Virus record (IMG/VR): IMGVR_UViG_3300033148_003903
Coordinates: 1-48,066 of that record
Reading direction: 5' to 3' (one strand)
DNA: 48,066 nucleotides
Source of the DNA: a virus
The stretch's first letter is position 1. Each line of letters opens with the position of its first letter. A program made the translations under genes and the position numbers. The notes beneath the pieces are model-generated. The model was not told where the DNA came from, did not search any database, and saw only the letters and a list, made by a program, of their open reading frames with translations. Of this stretch, positions 1-5,834 are shown one piece after another.

Positions 1-114
1 TATCTTTAGTCCCGTCGATATGATGAACTACGCGCCCCTTGTTTGGACAAAGTTGGCATTCGCCATTGGCTTCTGCTATTACAATTAGACGTGCTTTCTT
101 CAAAATGTGATGAT
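1..114. repeat. Left copy of 114-bp direct terminal repeat
   Basis: Bases 1-114 are identical to 47953-48066. The repeat cuts through the HNH gene on the minus strand, so the gene is only complete when the ends are joined. This means either a circular assembly overlap or a real short terminal redundancy; the non-repeated unit is 47952 bases. 114 is not one of the usual assembler k-mer lengths, but that is weak evidence for a real repeat. Confidence 0.95.
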
Positions 115-130
115 TCTTATAACCTGACAT
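1..130 (-). CDS. HNH endonuclease, N-terminal part (continues at 48066)
   Basis: When the ends are joined, the HNH reading frame ending at 47696 extends through the repeat to an ATG at 130, giving the N-terminus MSGYKNHHILKKARL. A stop lies in frame at 151-149. This start adds nine residues before the TTG at 103. No good ribosome site is visible in front of it. The part encoded here holds the first CxxC zinc pair and the HHID core of the HNH fold. Confidence 0.7.
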   Translation of the reverse strand, partial: MSGYKNHHILKKARLIVIAEANGECQLCPNKGRVVHHIDGTKD

Positions 131-246
131 ACGTGGATTATACAGGAATCAAACGTAAAGTCAAACTAAAATCTAATATTGTTGAAAATATGACGATTAG
201 ATTAGCTAATGTCACTATTAAAAAATATAAGCACCGTAAACCTTGA
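106..246 (+). pseudogene. Possible truncated reading frame beside the HNH gene
   Basis: After the HNH start region, the plus strand reads about 45 residues of protein-like sequence (YVDYTGIKRKVKLKS then KKYKHRKP) before a stop at 246. There is no ATG and no ribosome site near its beginning; the only in-frame ATG upstream (43) is inside the HNH coding sequence. It could be the stump of a gene interrupted when the HNH gene arrived, or chance. I do not recognise the family. Confidence 0.2.
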
Positions 247-290
247 CGGTATCGCATCTTACAAATACTTTCACAATCTCGGCATTTTGT

Positions 291-322
291 TTTAGACAGC
301 ACCGGGGCAATGTGTTACTTTG
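291..322 (+). promoter_or_regulatory. Early plus-strand promoter P1 (phage motif)
   Basis: A TAGACA -35-like element and TACTTT -10-like element, 17 bases apart, sit in an extended -10 context (TGTTACTTTG). The 16 bases at 312-327 recur, reverse-complemented, at 47115-47130 with the same 17-base spacing to GAC, and a weaker copy lies at 8856-8883. It would start a transcript near base 330, whose leader contains the large hairpin at 364-423 before the first gene at 443. Sigma70-type recognition is inferred. Confidence 0.6.
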
Positions 323-363
323 TAATTATGTTTAAGAGCAATCGCATCACACTGATAAAAAAT

Positions 364-423
364 CCGTCGCCGGGGGTCTTCACACCTTCGCGGTTGCTCG
401 CCTGGCTGGGCCTTCGGCGGCGG
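364..423 (+). terminator. Long leader hairpin with A- and U-run flanks (attenuator)
   Basis: Bases 364-372 (ccgtcgccg) pair with 415-423, and pairing continues inward (373-379 with 408-414, including G-U pairs) for about 16 pairs. The stem is flanked by an A-run on the left and TTTTT at 424-428 on the right, so it can work as an intrinsic terminator in either direction. It lies between promoter P1 and the ribosome site of the first gene, which suggests attenuation or antitermination control. The 3' arm belongs to a 19-base repeat found again at 773-791. Confidence 0.6.
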
Positions 424-424
424 T
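406..424 (+). repeat. 19-bp leader repeat, copy 1
   Basis: The sequence ctgggccttcggcggcggt is found exactly at 406-424 and 773-791. Its last part (cggcggcggtact) recurs at 1108-1120. All three copies lie just before a U-rich stretch and the ribosome site of the next early gene. Confidence 0.85.
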
Positions 425-442
425 TTTTACTGAGGTGATATA

Positions 443-760
443 ATGAAAACAATATCAGTTGAAGATTTCACAAAACAAGCTATTGAATTGTATGGCGAGA
501 AACGGAGAAACTGGAAATTCAAATGCCCTCGATGTGGAACGGTTCAAAGTGGGCAAGATTTCCTTGATGCGGACATTAAACCTGATGTCGCGGAGGGCTT
601 TATCGGTTTTTCTTGCATCGGCCGAGTCGTGAACGGCAAAGGTTGTGACTGGACGCTGGGTGGATTGTTCCTATTACATAAACTGGAAATAGTCGATGAT
701 GCAGGAAAAAAACATCCACATTTTGAATTGGCTCAACCTGAAAGTGCTACGATAAAGTAA
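443..760 (+). CDS. VVA0879-like zinc-binding phage protein
   Basis: This 105-residue protein has CPRCG near residue 28, a second pair of cysteines around residues 58-68 and the block GCDWTLGGLF, followed by HPHFELA. This combination is what I recall for the VVA0879 family of phage and mobile-element proteins, whose function is unknown; the cysteines suggest a zinc ribbon. The start follows a perfect GAGGTGATATA ribosome-site module. It is the first gene after early promoter P1, which suits a host-takeover or early accessory role, but that is inference. Confidence 0.75.
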   Translation: MKTISVEDFTKQAIELYGEKRRNWKFKCPRCGTVQSGQDFLDADIKPDVAEGFIGFSCIGRVVNGKGCDWTLGGLFLLHKLEIVDDAGKKHPHFELAQPESATIK

Positions 761-772
761 CTCAAGGACGGC

Positions 773-791
773 CTGGGCCTTCGGCGGCGGT
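773..791 (+). repeat. 19-bp leader repeat, copy 2
   Basis: Exact copy of 406-424, here followed by acttttgaaaggag and the start of the next gene. Unlike copy 1 it lacks the long 5' pairing arm, so any structure must be smaller. Confidence 0.85.
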
Positions 792-815
792 ACTTTTGAA
801 AGGAGAATGAGTAGA

Positions 816-1103
816 ATGGCAACGCTAATAAAAGGCAAGCATTTGCAGCCGTTTTCACTGTTTCCTGCAAAGCCTGGGACTTGCCCTGAATGTGCAGTTG
901 CTCACGAACCAGAGCTACCGCACAATCAGCAATCGTTATTTTATCAATACAGTTTTTACAATGAACATGGAGTTTGGCCAACATGGGGTGACGCAATGGC
1001 GCATTGTAATGAAGAAATGAAAGAATTTTGGAAATCCGAATTGCAAGCGGTGGGTATTGAGGACAGTGCATTTGAGTTAAGCGTAACTGCTACTGGAACA
1101 TAA
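816..1103 (+). CDS. Conserved phage protein of unknown function (CPECA motif)
   Basis: The 95-residue product has FPAKPGTCPECAVAHEPE, then PHNQQSLFYQY and EHGVWPTWGDAMAHC. This is a widespread phage family I recognise by pattern but that has no known function. The conserved cysteines and histidines may bind a metal. ATG 816 is preferred over ATG 807 because the GGAG at 802-805 is ten bases from 816 but only one base from 807. It is part of the early operon and follows the second copy of the leader repeat. Confidence 0.75.
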   Translation: MATLIKGKHLQPFSLFPAKPGTCPECAVAHEPELPHNQQSLFYQYSFYNEHGVWPTWGDAMAHCNEEMKEFWKSELQAVGIEDSAFELSVTATGT

Positions 1104-1107
1104 CCCA

Positions 1108-1120
1108 CGGCGGCGGTACT
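1108..1120 (+). repeat. Partial third copy of leader repeat
   Basis: cggcggcggtact matches the 3' end of the repeat at 406-424 and 773-791 and the bases after the second copy. It is followed by tattGAGGTGATATA and the start codon at 1136. Confidence 0.7.
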
Positions 1121-1135
1121 TATTGAGGTGATATA

Positions 1136-1558
1136 ATGTGCATGGGAACACAACTAAGCAAAGCAGAGCTAAAAAAGTATATCGAGGCCCGGACAAAAGA
1201 CGGTGCAATCCTCGTGTGGAAAGTGGTTCAGGAATGCAATGGCCATTACGTAGGGCCAATAGAAAACACAGTCTATGGCGATTATGTTCGGCAACCCGGT
1301 CGTGGGGGGTCGTCATATACAGCCGTTCACGCTTTTCGTAATCGGGCATCTGCTGTAAGGTGGGTAATCGGCGACGAGATAGTAGTCCAATGCCGAATCA
1401 AGCCTGAGTGGATTAGAGCCATTGGTGGGGAGTTGTTCGGCTTTCGTAAGGGTCAGTTAGCCACAATCACGGCAAGGTTTATGGTAATGCCGGAGTATCC
1501 CAAAAAAACAGTGAGCCTGGAACGGTTCCGTAAAATCTGCAAAGAGAGTAACATATAA
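1136..1558 (+). CDS. Hypothetical early protein
   Basis: The 140-residue protein is not one I recognise. It has a central stretch HAFRNRASAVRWVIGDE and then QCRIKPEWIRAIGG, resembling small beta-rich proteins with a surface-exposed basic helix. No signal peptide or membrane segment is present. The start at 1136 is fixed by the GAGGTGATATA module; an ATG four bases later is out of frame. It sits alone between two leader elements, so it is probably a separately controlled early gene. Confidence 0.65.
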   Translation: MCMGTQLSKAELKKYIEARTKDGAILVWKVVQECNGHYVGPIENTVYGDYVRQPGRGGSSYTAVHAFRNRASAVRWVIGDEIVVQCRIKPEWIRAIGGELFGFRKGQLATITARFMVMPEYPKKTVSLERFRKICKESNI

Positions 1559-1585
1559 CAGATAAATAACTCACGGATGGCCTGT

Positions 1586-1607
1586 GCCCCAGGGACGGGG
1601 CTCTTTT
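1586..1607 (+). terminator. Intrinsic terminator or attenuator before 1619
   Basis: GCCCC (1586-1590), loop agggac, GGGGC (1597-1601), then TCTTTT. It is directly followed by GAGGTGATATAATG, so the U-run nearly touches the ribosome site of the next gene. This fits an attenuator better than an end-of-operon terminator. Confidence 0.7.
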
Positions 1608-1618
1608 GAGGTGATATA

Positions 1619-1786
1619 ATGGATTACTTTGCATTGGCAAAACGACAGATAGAGCAGCACGTCAAAGCTATGGGCTACGCCCAGCCCAAGCCGAGCAAGG
1701 GCGACGTTCTCGCCGAGGCCATTGACAACGAACCTGTGCCGCCAAAGCTATTAAAGGATACCGAAGATGAGACAGAGCCGAGGTAA
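1619..1786 (+). CDS. Small hypothetical protein, 55 residues
   Basis: Starts at an ATG behind GAGGTGATATA and reads MDYFALAKRQIEQHV, a basic helix, then a proline-rich acidic tail ending TEDETEPR. Its end overlaps the next gene, whose ATG is at 1767, which indicates translational coupling. There is no recognised domain; it resembles small early phage proteins with a single helix. Confidence 0.65.
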   Translation: MDYFALAKRQIEQHVKAMGYAQPKPSKGDVLAEAIDNEPVPPKLLKDTEDETEPR

Positions 1787-2270
1787 ACGCAAAGACGGCA
1801 AGGGATGGGTGAAGGGGTGGTATGTATTCTGTCGCTCTCATCATTACATTCTACCAAACTATAGTGAAAAAGGAGGTTTTGATGAACGATGGCCCTTTGA
1901 AAGAGCCTCTACTAAGTATGGTTGGTTTGAGGTCATCCCCGACACCGTAGGCGAAAGCACGGGCCTCAAGATACAAGGCCAAGAACTGTTTGGGGGTGAT
2001 AAAGTTGAAGGAACGCAATCTGAACAACAAGGCAACGGAAGCTCCTTCAAAATAACAGGTGTAGTTAAGTGGCGTTCAGGTGGATTTGAGTTATTCGGTA
2101 AACCCTTACAAAAATTTACATGGCTTGATGATAAGGAAATTCGAGACATTCACTGGACAGATCCGGGACATTTGAATATCCCGGATATTGGCCGCAAAAT
2201 AACCAACATGAAAATCATCGGCAACGTGCATGAGGACAAACCAGAGCTACTGGAGCAGGACAATGGCTAA
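1767..2270 (+). CDS. YopX family protein
   Basis: The 167-residue product has the YopX pattern: a glycine-rich beta region (STGLKIQGQELFGGDKVEG), a VVKWRSGGFELF strand pair and the C-terminal signature KIIGNVHEDKPELLE. YopX proteins are common in phages and have no proven function. The N-terminal 45 residues are basic and unlike typical family starts, so translation could also begin later. It overlaps the gene before it by 20 bases, and its stop overlaps the next start (ATGGCTAA). Confidence 0.85.
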   Translation: MRQSRGKRKDGKGWVKGWYVFCRSHHYILPNYSEKGGFDERWPFERASTKYGWFEVIPDTVGESTGLKIQGQELFGGDKVEGTQSEQQGNGSSFKITGVVKWRSGGFELFGKPLQKFTWLDDKEIRDIHWTDPGHLNIPDIGRKITNMKIIGNVHEDKPELLEQDNG

Positions 2271-2583
2271 AACTAAGCAAGTAAAATGCACAGCGAAAAA
2301 GGTTCTTTACGATGTAACCGTAGAAGCCGACTTATCTGCTATGTGTTGGTTTTCACGTAGTGCAAGCATGGAACAACGAGCTAAGGATTTAGAGCGTGCC
2401 GTTAAGGATTTCAAGGAGTTTCTCCGTGACCATCGTTCCCAAGATATGATTAGCTTGGACGTCCAACGACGAGTAGAATTAGTATGCTCCGCGTGCGGCA
2501 ATCTATGGGAAATCGACGAAACAGACGAATCTAACCCATATTGTATGCACTGCGGAGCAATTGTGGAGCAGAACAATGGCTAA
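2263..2583 (+). CDS. Hypothetical protein with C-terminal zinc ribbon
   Basis: The 106-residue product starts MAKTKQVKC. It has an acidic and basic helix in the middle (RAKDLERAVKDFKEFLRD) and a C-terminal zinc ribbon LVCSACGNLWEID followed by CMHCG. ATG 2263 is chosen because it overlaps the previous stop and has GGAG in front. The junction GGAGCAGGACAATGGCTAAA is repeated almost exactly at its own 3' end, where the next zinc-ribbon gene begins. A nucleic-acid-binding role is likely but not shown. Confidence 0.7.
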   Translation: MAKTKQVKCTAKKVLYDVTVEADLSAMCWFSRSASMEQRAKDLERAVKDFKEFLRDHRSQDMISLDVQRRVELVCSACGNLWEIDETDESNPYCMHCGAIVEQNNG

Positions 2584-2770
2584 AGAATACATATGCCCTG
2601 GATGCGAAACGGAATGGGATGATCCAGTAACTTGCCCTAACTGTGGATTCATTAGTTGTAAAACTTGCGGCGAAGAAGTTATGCTAACTGCCGATTATGA
2701 ACGCGACAAAGCAATTAACATGCGTGACGACGAGCTTGAAGAAAGGAGAAATAGTAATGGCCAAGGCTGA
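2576..2770 (+). CDS. Small zinc-ribbon protein
   Basis: The 64-residue product reads MAKEYICPGCETEWD, then CPNCG and CKTCG, giving six cysteines and probably one or two zinc sites. The tail is acidic and helical. The start overlaps the end of the previous gene through the duplicated ATGGCTAAA junction, and its own end overlaps the RecT start. No specific function can be assigned. Confidence 0.7.
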   Translation: MAKEYICPGCETEWDDPVTCPNCGFISCKTCGEEVMLTADYERDKAINMRDDELEERRNSNGQG

Positions 2771-3698
2771 AAAACCGGACACCCAAATCGTGAGGCGGTC
2801 AATTGAGGCAAATGGACGCGGGCTTGCGTTGCGCTCGATGGATGATATGTACCGCTTTTCGCAGTATGTTGCCGCAAGTGGGCTCGCACCGCGAAGTTTC
2901 GATACGCCTGAAAAAGTGATGATTGCCGTCCAGTCCGGAGCCGAGATGGGTATGACGCCTATGCGGTCCTTGGGCTCGATATGCGTTATCAACGGGCAGG
3001 CAAGACTTTACGGCGATGCCCCCTTAGCACTGGTGCGTCAGAGCGGGCTCATGGAATCTATTGTCGAGACGCTTGAGGGCGAAGGTGACGATCTTACTGC
3101 CGTCTGCGTTGTCAAGCGACGAGAAGATCCCGAATCCATCACAAGGCGGTTTTCGGTGAAAGATGCTATGCTTGCGAAATTATGGGCAAAGTCCGGGCCG
3201 TGGAGCATGTACCCTAAGCGTATGCTGCAAATGCGGGCTCGGTCGCTGGCCTTGCGGGATGTATTCCCCGACTGTTTTGCGGGGGCGACGATTGCCGAAG
3301 AATATGCCGGAGTGGAAGATGAAGAAACGGCGCCGAAAAGTGCCGCATTACTCACCGAGGACAAGCCTACGAAACAGGTCGATAGCACACAAGAGGATAT
3401 GGAGAATATGACGGAAGGCTGGACGCCGGAAGACTTGCCGGTCGATTTACCACCGGAGAAAACAAAGAAACAAAAGAAGGCAAAGGAAACAGTGACGGAA
3501 GCGGATGTACCCGATGCCAACGCAGGGGACGAGAGGAAACCGGATAAACCCGGCTGGCATTGCAATAGTTGCGGCAAGGATTTCTACGTACCGCTCAATG
3601 GCGAACAGTGCAGCAAGTGCCTACGCAAGGATTGTTTCGAGAAAATCGAGGAGCCTAAAGATGAAACTCACAAAGAAGAAACTGAAAACTCTGTGTGA
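2757..3698 (+). CDS. recT: RecT-like single-strand annealing protein with zinc tail
   Basis: The 313-residue product carries the RecT-type core: YVAASGLAPRSFDTPEK, GAEMGMTPMRSLGSI, INGQARLYGDAPLAL, and PKRMLQMRARSLALRD. Such proteins anneal complementary single strands in phage recombination. Residues of about 190-280 are a charged linker, and the C-terminus has an added zinc finger (WHCNSCGKDF then CSKC). ATG 2757 follows AAAGGAG. A RecE-like nuclease gene lies just downstream, which matches the usual exonuclease and annealase pair. The zinc tail could bind DNA or a partner. Confidence 0.85.
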   Translation: MAKAEKPDTQIVRRSIEANGRGLALRSMDDMYRFSQYVAASGLAPRSFDTPEKVMIAVQSGAEMGMTPMRSLGSICVINGQARLYGDAPLALVRQSGLMESIVETLEGEGDDLTAVCVVKRREDPESITRRFSVKDAMLAKLWAKSGPWSMYPKRMLQMRARSLALRDVFPDCFAGATIAEEYAGVEDEETAPKSAALLTEDKPTKQVDSTQEDMENMTEGWTPEDLPVDLPPEKTKKQKKAKETVTEADVPDANAGDERKPDKPGWHCNSCGKDFYVPLNGEQCSKCLRKDCFEKIEEPKDETHKEETENSV

Positions 3699-3780
3699 TG
3701 GCCTCCGAACCACGCATGAACGATGGCGGATAGAGGGCCTCGCATGGGCATTGAAGAAATTGAAGAAAGGGTACAAATGA
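3661..3780 (+). CDS. Small basic protein, 39 residues
   Basis: Starts MKLTKKKLKTLC behind GAGGAG, inside the 3' end of recT, and ends at 3780 in an ATGA overlap with the nuclease gene. It is lysine-rich and helical. Its main visible role may be to couple translation between recT and the nuclease gene; a DNA-binding helper is possible. Confidence 0.55.
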   Translation: MKLTKKKLKTLCDGLRTTHERWRIEGLAWALKKLKKGYK

Positions 3781-4616
3781 GACCTAAGCCGGGAATCTAT
3801 CCAGGTGTGCCGTTCCCTGAGTATCAGTCATGGGAAGCGATTAACAACAGCGTACTCCGCAAGATCAGTAAACAGAGTGCCGCACACGCTAAGGAATACA
3901 TGGACAACCCGCCGCCGCCTACAGCGGCAATGTCGTTCGGTTCGGCCTTACACGCAAGGATTTTGGAGTGCGATACATTTCCTGAGCGCTACCTCGTCGC
4001 CCCGAAATGCGATAGGCGGACGAAAGCGGGAAAAGAGACGTATGCAGCTTTCCAGGATGCCGCCGGCGACAAAACAATCCTGACGGATGCGGATTACGCG
4101 ACCATCCAGAGCATCGCAGCCGAGATCGAGAAGCACAAGGTTATAAAGTTCGTCCAAGACGGCGCTTCTGAGGTCTGTATCGTCTGGACAGACAAAAAGA
4201 CAGGTATTCTCTGTAAGGCCCGGCTTGACTACATCCACGCCGAACGGGCGATAATGGTCGATATTAAATCGACAAAAAGTGCCGAGGCCGGGGAATTCGC
4301 CCGATCAGTATGGAATTACGATTATCATCAGCAATTCGCCTTTTACGCCTCTGGATGGGAGGCGGCTGCTGGTGATTTCCCGACGTGCGTTATCGTCGCT
4401 TGCGAAAAAGAACCGCCGTTTGCCCTGGCAGTCTATGAACTCCACGAAGATATTATGAGAGCGGGCAAGAACGCTTGGGAGAACGCCCTAAAAATCTACG
4501 CCGAGTGCGTCAAAACGGGGATTTGGCCTGGATTCTATGATGGCCCACAGATATTGAACCTGCCGAAATGGGCTCTTGAAAAGGCTGGCGTCGGCCCTCA
4601 TAATTTAGATTTATAA
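3777..4616 (+). CDS. RecE-like PD-(D/E)XK exonuclease
   Basis: The 279-residue product has the N-terminal block GSALHARILECDTFPERY seen in YqaJ and RecE-type phage exonucleases and the catalytic core CKARLDYI followed by MVDIKSTKSA (D, then D-x-K), then YDYHQQFAFY. These enzymes resect double-stranded ends to make single strands for RecT. ATG 3777 is chosen because it overlaps the previous stop and gives the usual family start (GIYPGVPFPEY). The length fits the nuclease domain of exonuclease VIII rather than the full-length enzyme. Confidence 0.85.
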   Translation: MRPKPGIYPGVPFPEYQSWEAINNSVLRKISKQSAAHAKEYMDNPPPPTAAMSFGSALHARILECDTFPERYLVAPKCDRRTKAGKETYAAFQDAAGDKTILTDADYATIQSIAAEIEKHKVIKFVQDGASEVCIVWTDKKTGILCKARLDYIHAERAIMVDIKSTKSAEAGEFARSVWNYDYHQQFAFYASGWEAAAGDFPTCVIVACEKEPPFALAVYELHEDIMRAGKNAWENALKIYAECVKTGIWPGFYDGPQILNLPKWALEKAGVGPHNLDL

Positions 4617-4627
4617 CTGGAGAACTA

Positions 4628-5158
4628 ATGGCAACGATTAAGCAGACTGAATTACAGCATTCGGATATATGGACCGGTCGTTATCGCGGTATTACATTCA
4701 AAATCAAGCGATGGCGATGGAGTGCTGAGAGTAAGGATAATTGGGCCTACTACCTTTACGTGAATGAGCAACAATTCCCGAAAAGTGAGCGTGATGCGTA
4801 TATCATATCGCCCACAAAAGACACGAAAGGCCGCTTGCGATATGATTATATGAATTGCGGATGGAACAATATAGATGCACACGGTGGCTGGACATTTTAC
4901 GAGAGGTCCGGCGGCTATCTCGATACGCCGTGTGGTATAAAAATCGGCTGCGACTACGGACATTGCTTTGATGAAGGATGCCGTTATGATGAAAAGGAGA
5001 TACTTGTTGAAGTCCAGCGATCTATCGATCAACTACACAATGCAGTAACCGGCTTCATGGTATGGAGTGAAATGGACGGCAATTACCGAACGGAAGCGGA
5101 GACCGAAACCTTCAATGCGGAATATCGAAAAAAGCGAAATCGGTCAAACAATAAATAA
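4628..5158 (+). CDS. Conserved phage hypothetical protein
   Basis: The 176-residue product has GWTFYERSGGYLDTPCG and KIGCDYGHCFDEGCRYD, a pattern I have seen in short phage proteins of unknown function. The cysteine and histidine cluster could bind a metal. The C-terminal 30 residues are highly charged. The start follows CTGGAG. It ends the recombination operon and is followed by the cloverleaf-rich intergenic region. Confidence 0.65.
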   Translation: MATIKQTELQHSDIWTGRYRGITFKIKRWRWSAESKDNWAYYLYVNEQQFPKSERDAYIISPTKDTKGRLRYDYMNCGWNNIDAHGGWTFYERSGGYLDTPCGIKIGCDYGHCFDEGCRYDEKEILVEVQRSIDQLHNAVTGFMVWSEMDGNYRTEAETETFNAEYRKKRNRSNNK

Positions 5159-5161
5159 CAT

Positions 5162-5250
5162 AAGGCGGGCGGCTGGCCGAACGGATTGCGCTGCGGTAAT
5201 GCCGGACCTGTCGTATAGGCCGCGAAGGATCGCCCCGCCTTGCTCTTTTT
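5162..5250 (+). ncRNA. Structured RNA leader element A
   Basis: AAGGCGGG (5162-5169) pairs with CCCGCCTT (5234-5241), closing an 80-base fold with inner hairpins such as 5222-5224 with 5231-5233. It ends in GCTCTTTTT (5242-5250), so it can terminate, and the ribosome site of the 37-residue gene follows at once. It shares 18 bases (5231-5248) with element B. It looks like a tRNA-type fold closed by a 7-8 bp acceptor-like stem, but the arms are irregular. Confidence 0.5.
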
Positions 5251-5266
5251 AAGGAAAGGATAAGCA

Positions 5267-5380
5267 ATGGCTAAAAAAGCAGTACCGAAGCACAACGGTT
5301 CCGGCAGAGGAACAAGAGCGAATCAAGGCAGGGGAGGCTGTAAGACAACCCGCACGACGGGGCGGGGGCGGAAAAAGTAG
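5267..5380 (+). CDS. Small basic glycine-rich protein, 37 residues
   Basis: ATG 5267 follows AAGGAAAGG and reads MAKKAVPKHNGSG, then GTRANQGRGGC and a GRGRKK end. The product is strongly positive, rich in Gly, Lys and Arg, with one cysteine. Similar short phage proteins with a GRGGC block exist, but I know of no function. An RNA-binding role is plausible because it sits between two structured RNA elements. Confidence 0.6.
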   Translation: MAKKAVPKHNGSGRGTRANQGRGGCKTTRTTGRGRKK

Positions 5381-5384
5381 AGAA

Positions 5385-5452
5385 CGGGGCGGCTACGGTT
5401 AGGTGGCGTACGACACGCAGGATCGTCCCCTGCCCGCCCCGCCTTGCTCTTT
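5385..5452 (+). ncRNA. Structured RNA element B, tRNA-like without anticodon arm
   Basis: CGGGGCGG (5385-5392) pairs with CCGCCCCG (5434-5441). Directly inside the 3' strand is a 5-bp stem with a 7-base loop (5417-5421 with 5429-5433), positioned like a T-arm on an acceptor. ACG at 5395-5397 can pair with CGT at 5407-5409 around a GG-containing loop, like a D-arm. There is no anticodon arm. It ends GCTCTTT, sharing 18 bases (5435-5452) with element A. Confidence 0.45.
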
Positions 5453-5502
5453 GAAATATTCGAGCATTCGCAAAACACTACGATAAAAGCGAAATAGCCT
5501 TT

Positions 5503-5600
5503 GGCGGCTCGTTGCCGCGTGGATTGCTCGATATATTAGGCGGCGCTGGGAATGGATTTGCGTGACCAGCGGACATGGATGTCCTTAGTCGCCGTTTTTT
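5503..5600 (+). ncRNA. Four-way-junction RNA element C with terminator
   Basis: A 7-bp closing stem (5503-5509 with 5587-5593) encloses three contiguous hairpins: 5514-5518 with 5540-5544, 5545-5549 with 5566-5570, and 5571-5575 with 5580-5584. A T6 run (5595-5600) follows the closing stem, so the fold can terminate transcription. The ribosome site of the next gene follows within ten bases. It is cloverleaf-shaped but has no standard tRNA conserved bases. Confidence 0.5.
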
Positions 5601-5616
5601 GAGAATGGAGTAAAAC

Positions 5617-5820
5617 ATGGCTAAACCTGTTCGCTACAAAGAAATATATATCTCCGTAATAGGGCCTCGGAAACCACCCGGCATACCGGTAAGGCAGCCA
5701 CAAGTGCATTTTTACGGCAAGACGTACACAGGCTCAGAGTTCCTGGTTCGCGTCGCACAGAATCCATCGGTCGAAGGGGTTGCACTTATATTCTCAGCGT
5801 TAAAAGAGACTTACGTCTAA
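5617..5820 (+). CDS. Hypothetical protein, 67 residues
   Basis: Starts MAKPVRYKEIYISVIG behind AATGGAG. It has alternating hydrophobic residues suggesting a small beta fold, with a proline-rich turn (GPRKPPGIPVRQP). It lies directly downstream of the terminator-bearing RNA element C, so its expression probably depends on read-through. No recognised domain. Confidence 0.6.
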   Translation: MAKPVRYKEIYISVIGPRKPPGIPVRQPQVHFYGKTYTGSEFLVRVAQNPSVEGVALIFSALKETYV

Positions 5821-5834
5821 AAAGGAGTAAAGAA

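Noticed and set aside
315-322. Bacteroidota-type -7 promoter box (TAnnTTTG) in TTACTTTG
   Set aside because: Only seven of eight bases fit and the -33 spacing is wrong; strong SD sites throughout also argue against such a host.
5385-5452. Functional tRNA gene
   Set aside because: No anticodon arm, no standard T-loop and no CCA; called tRNA-like only.
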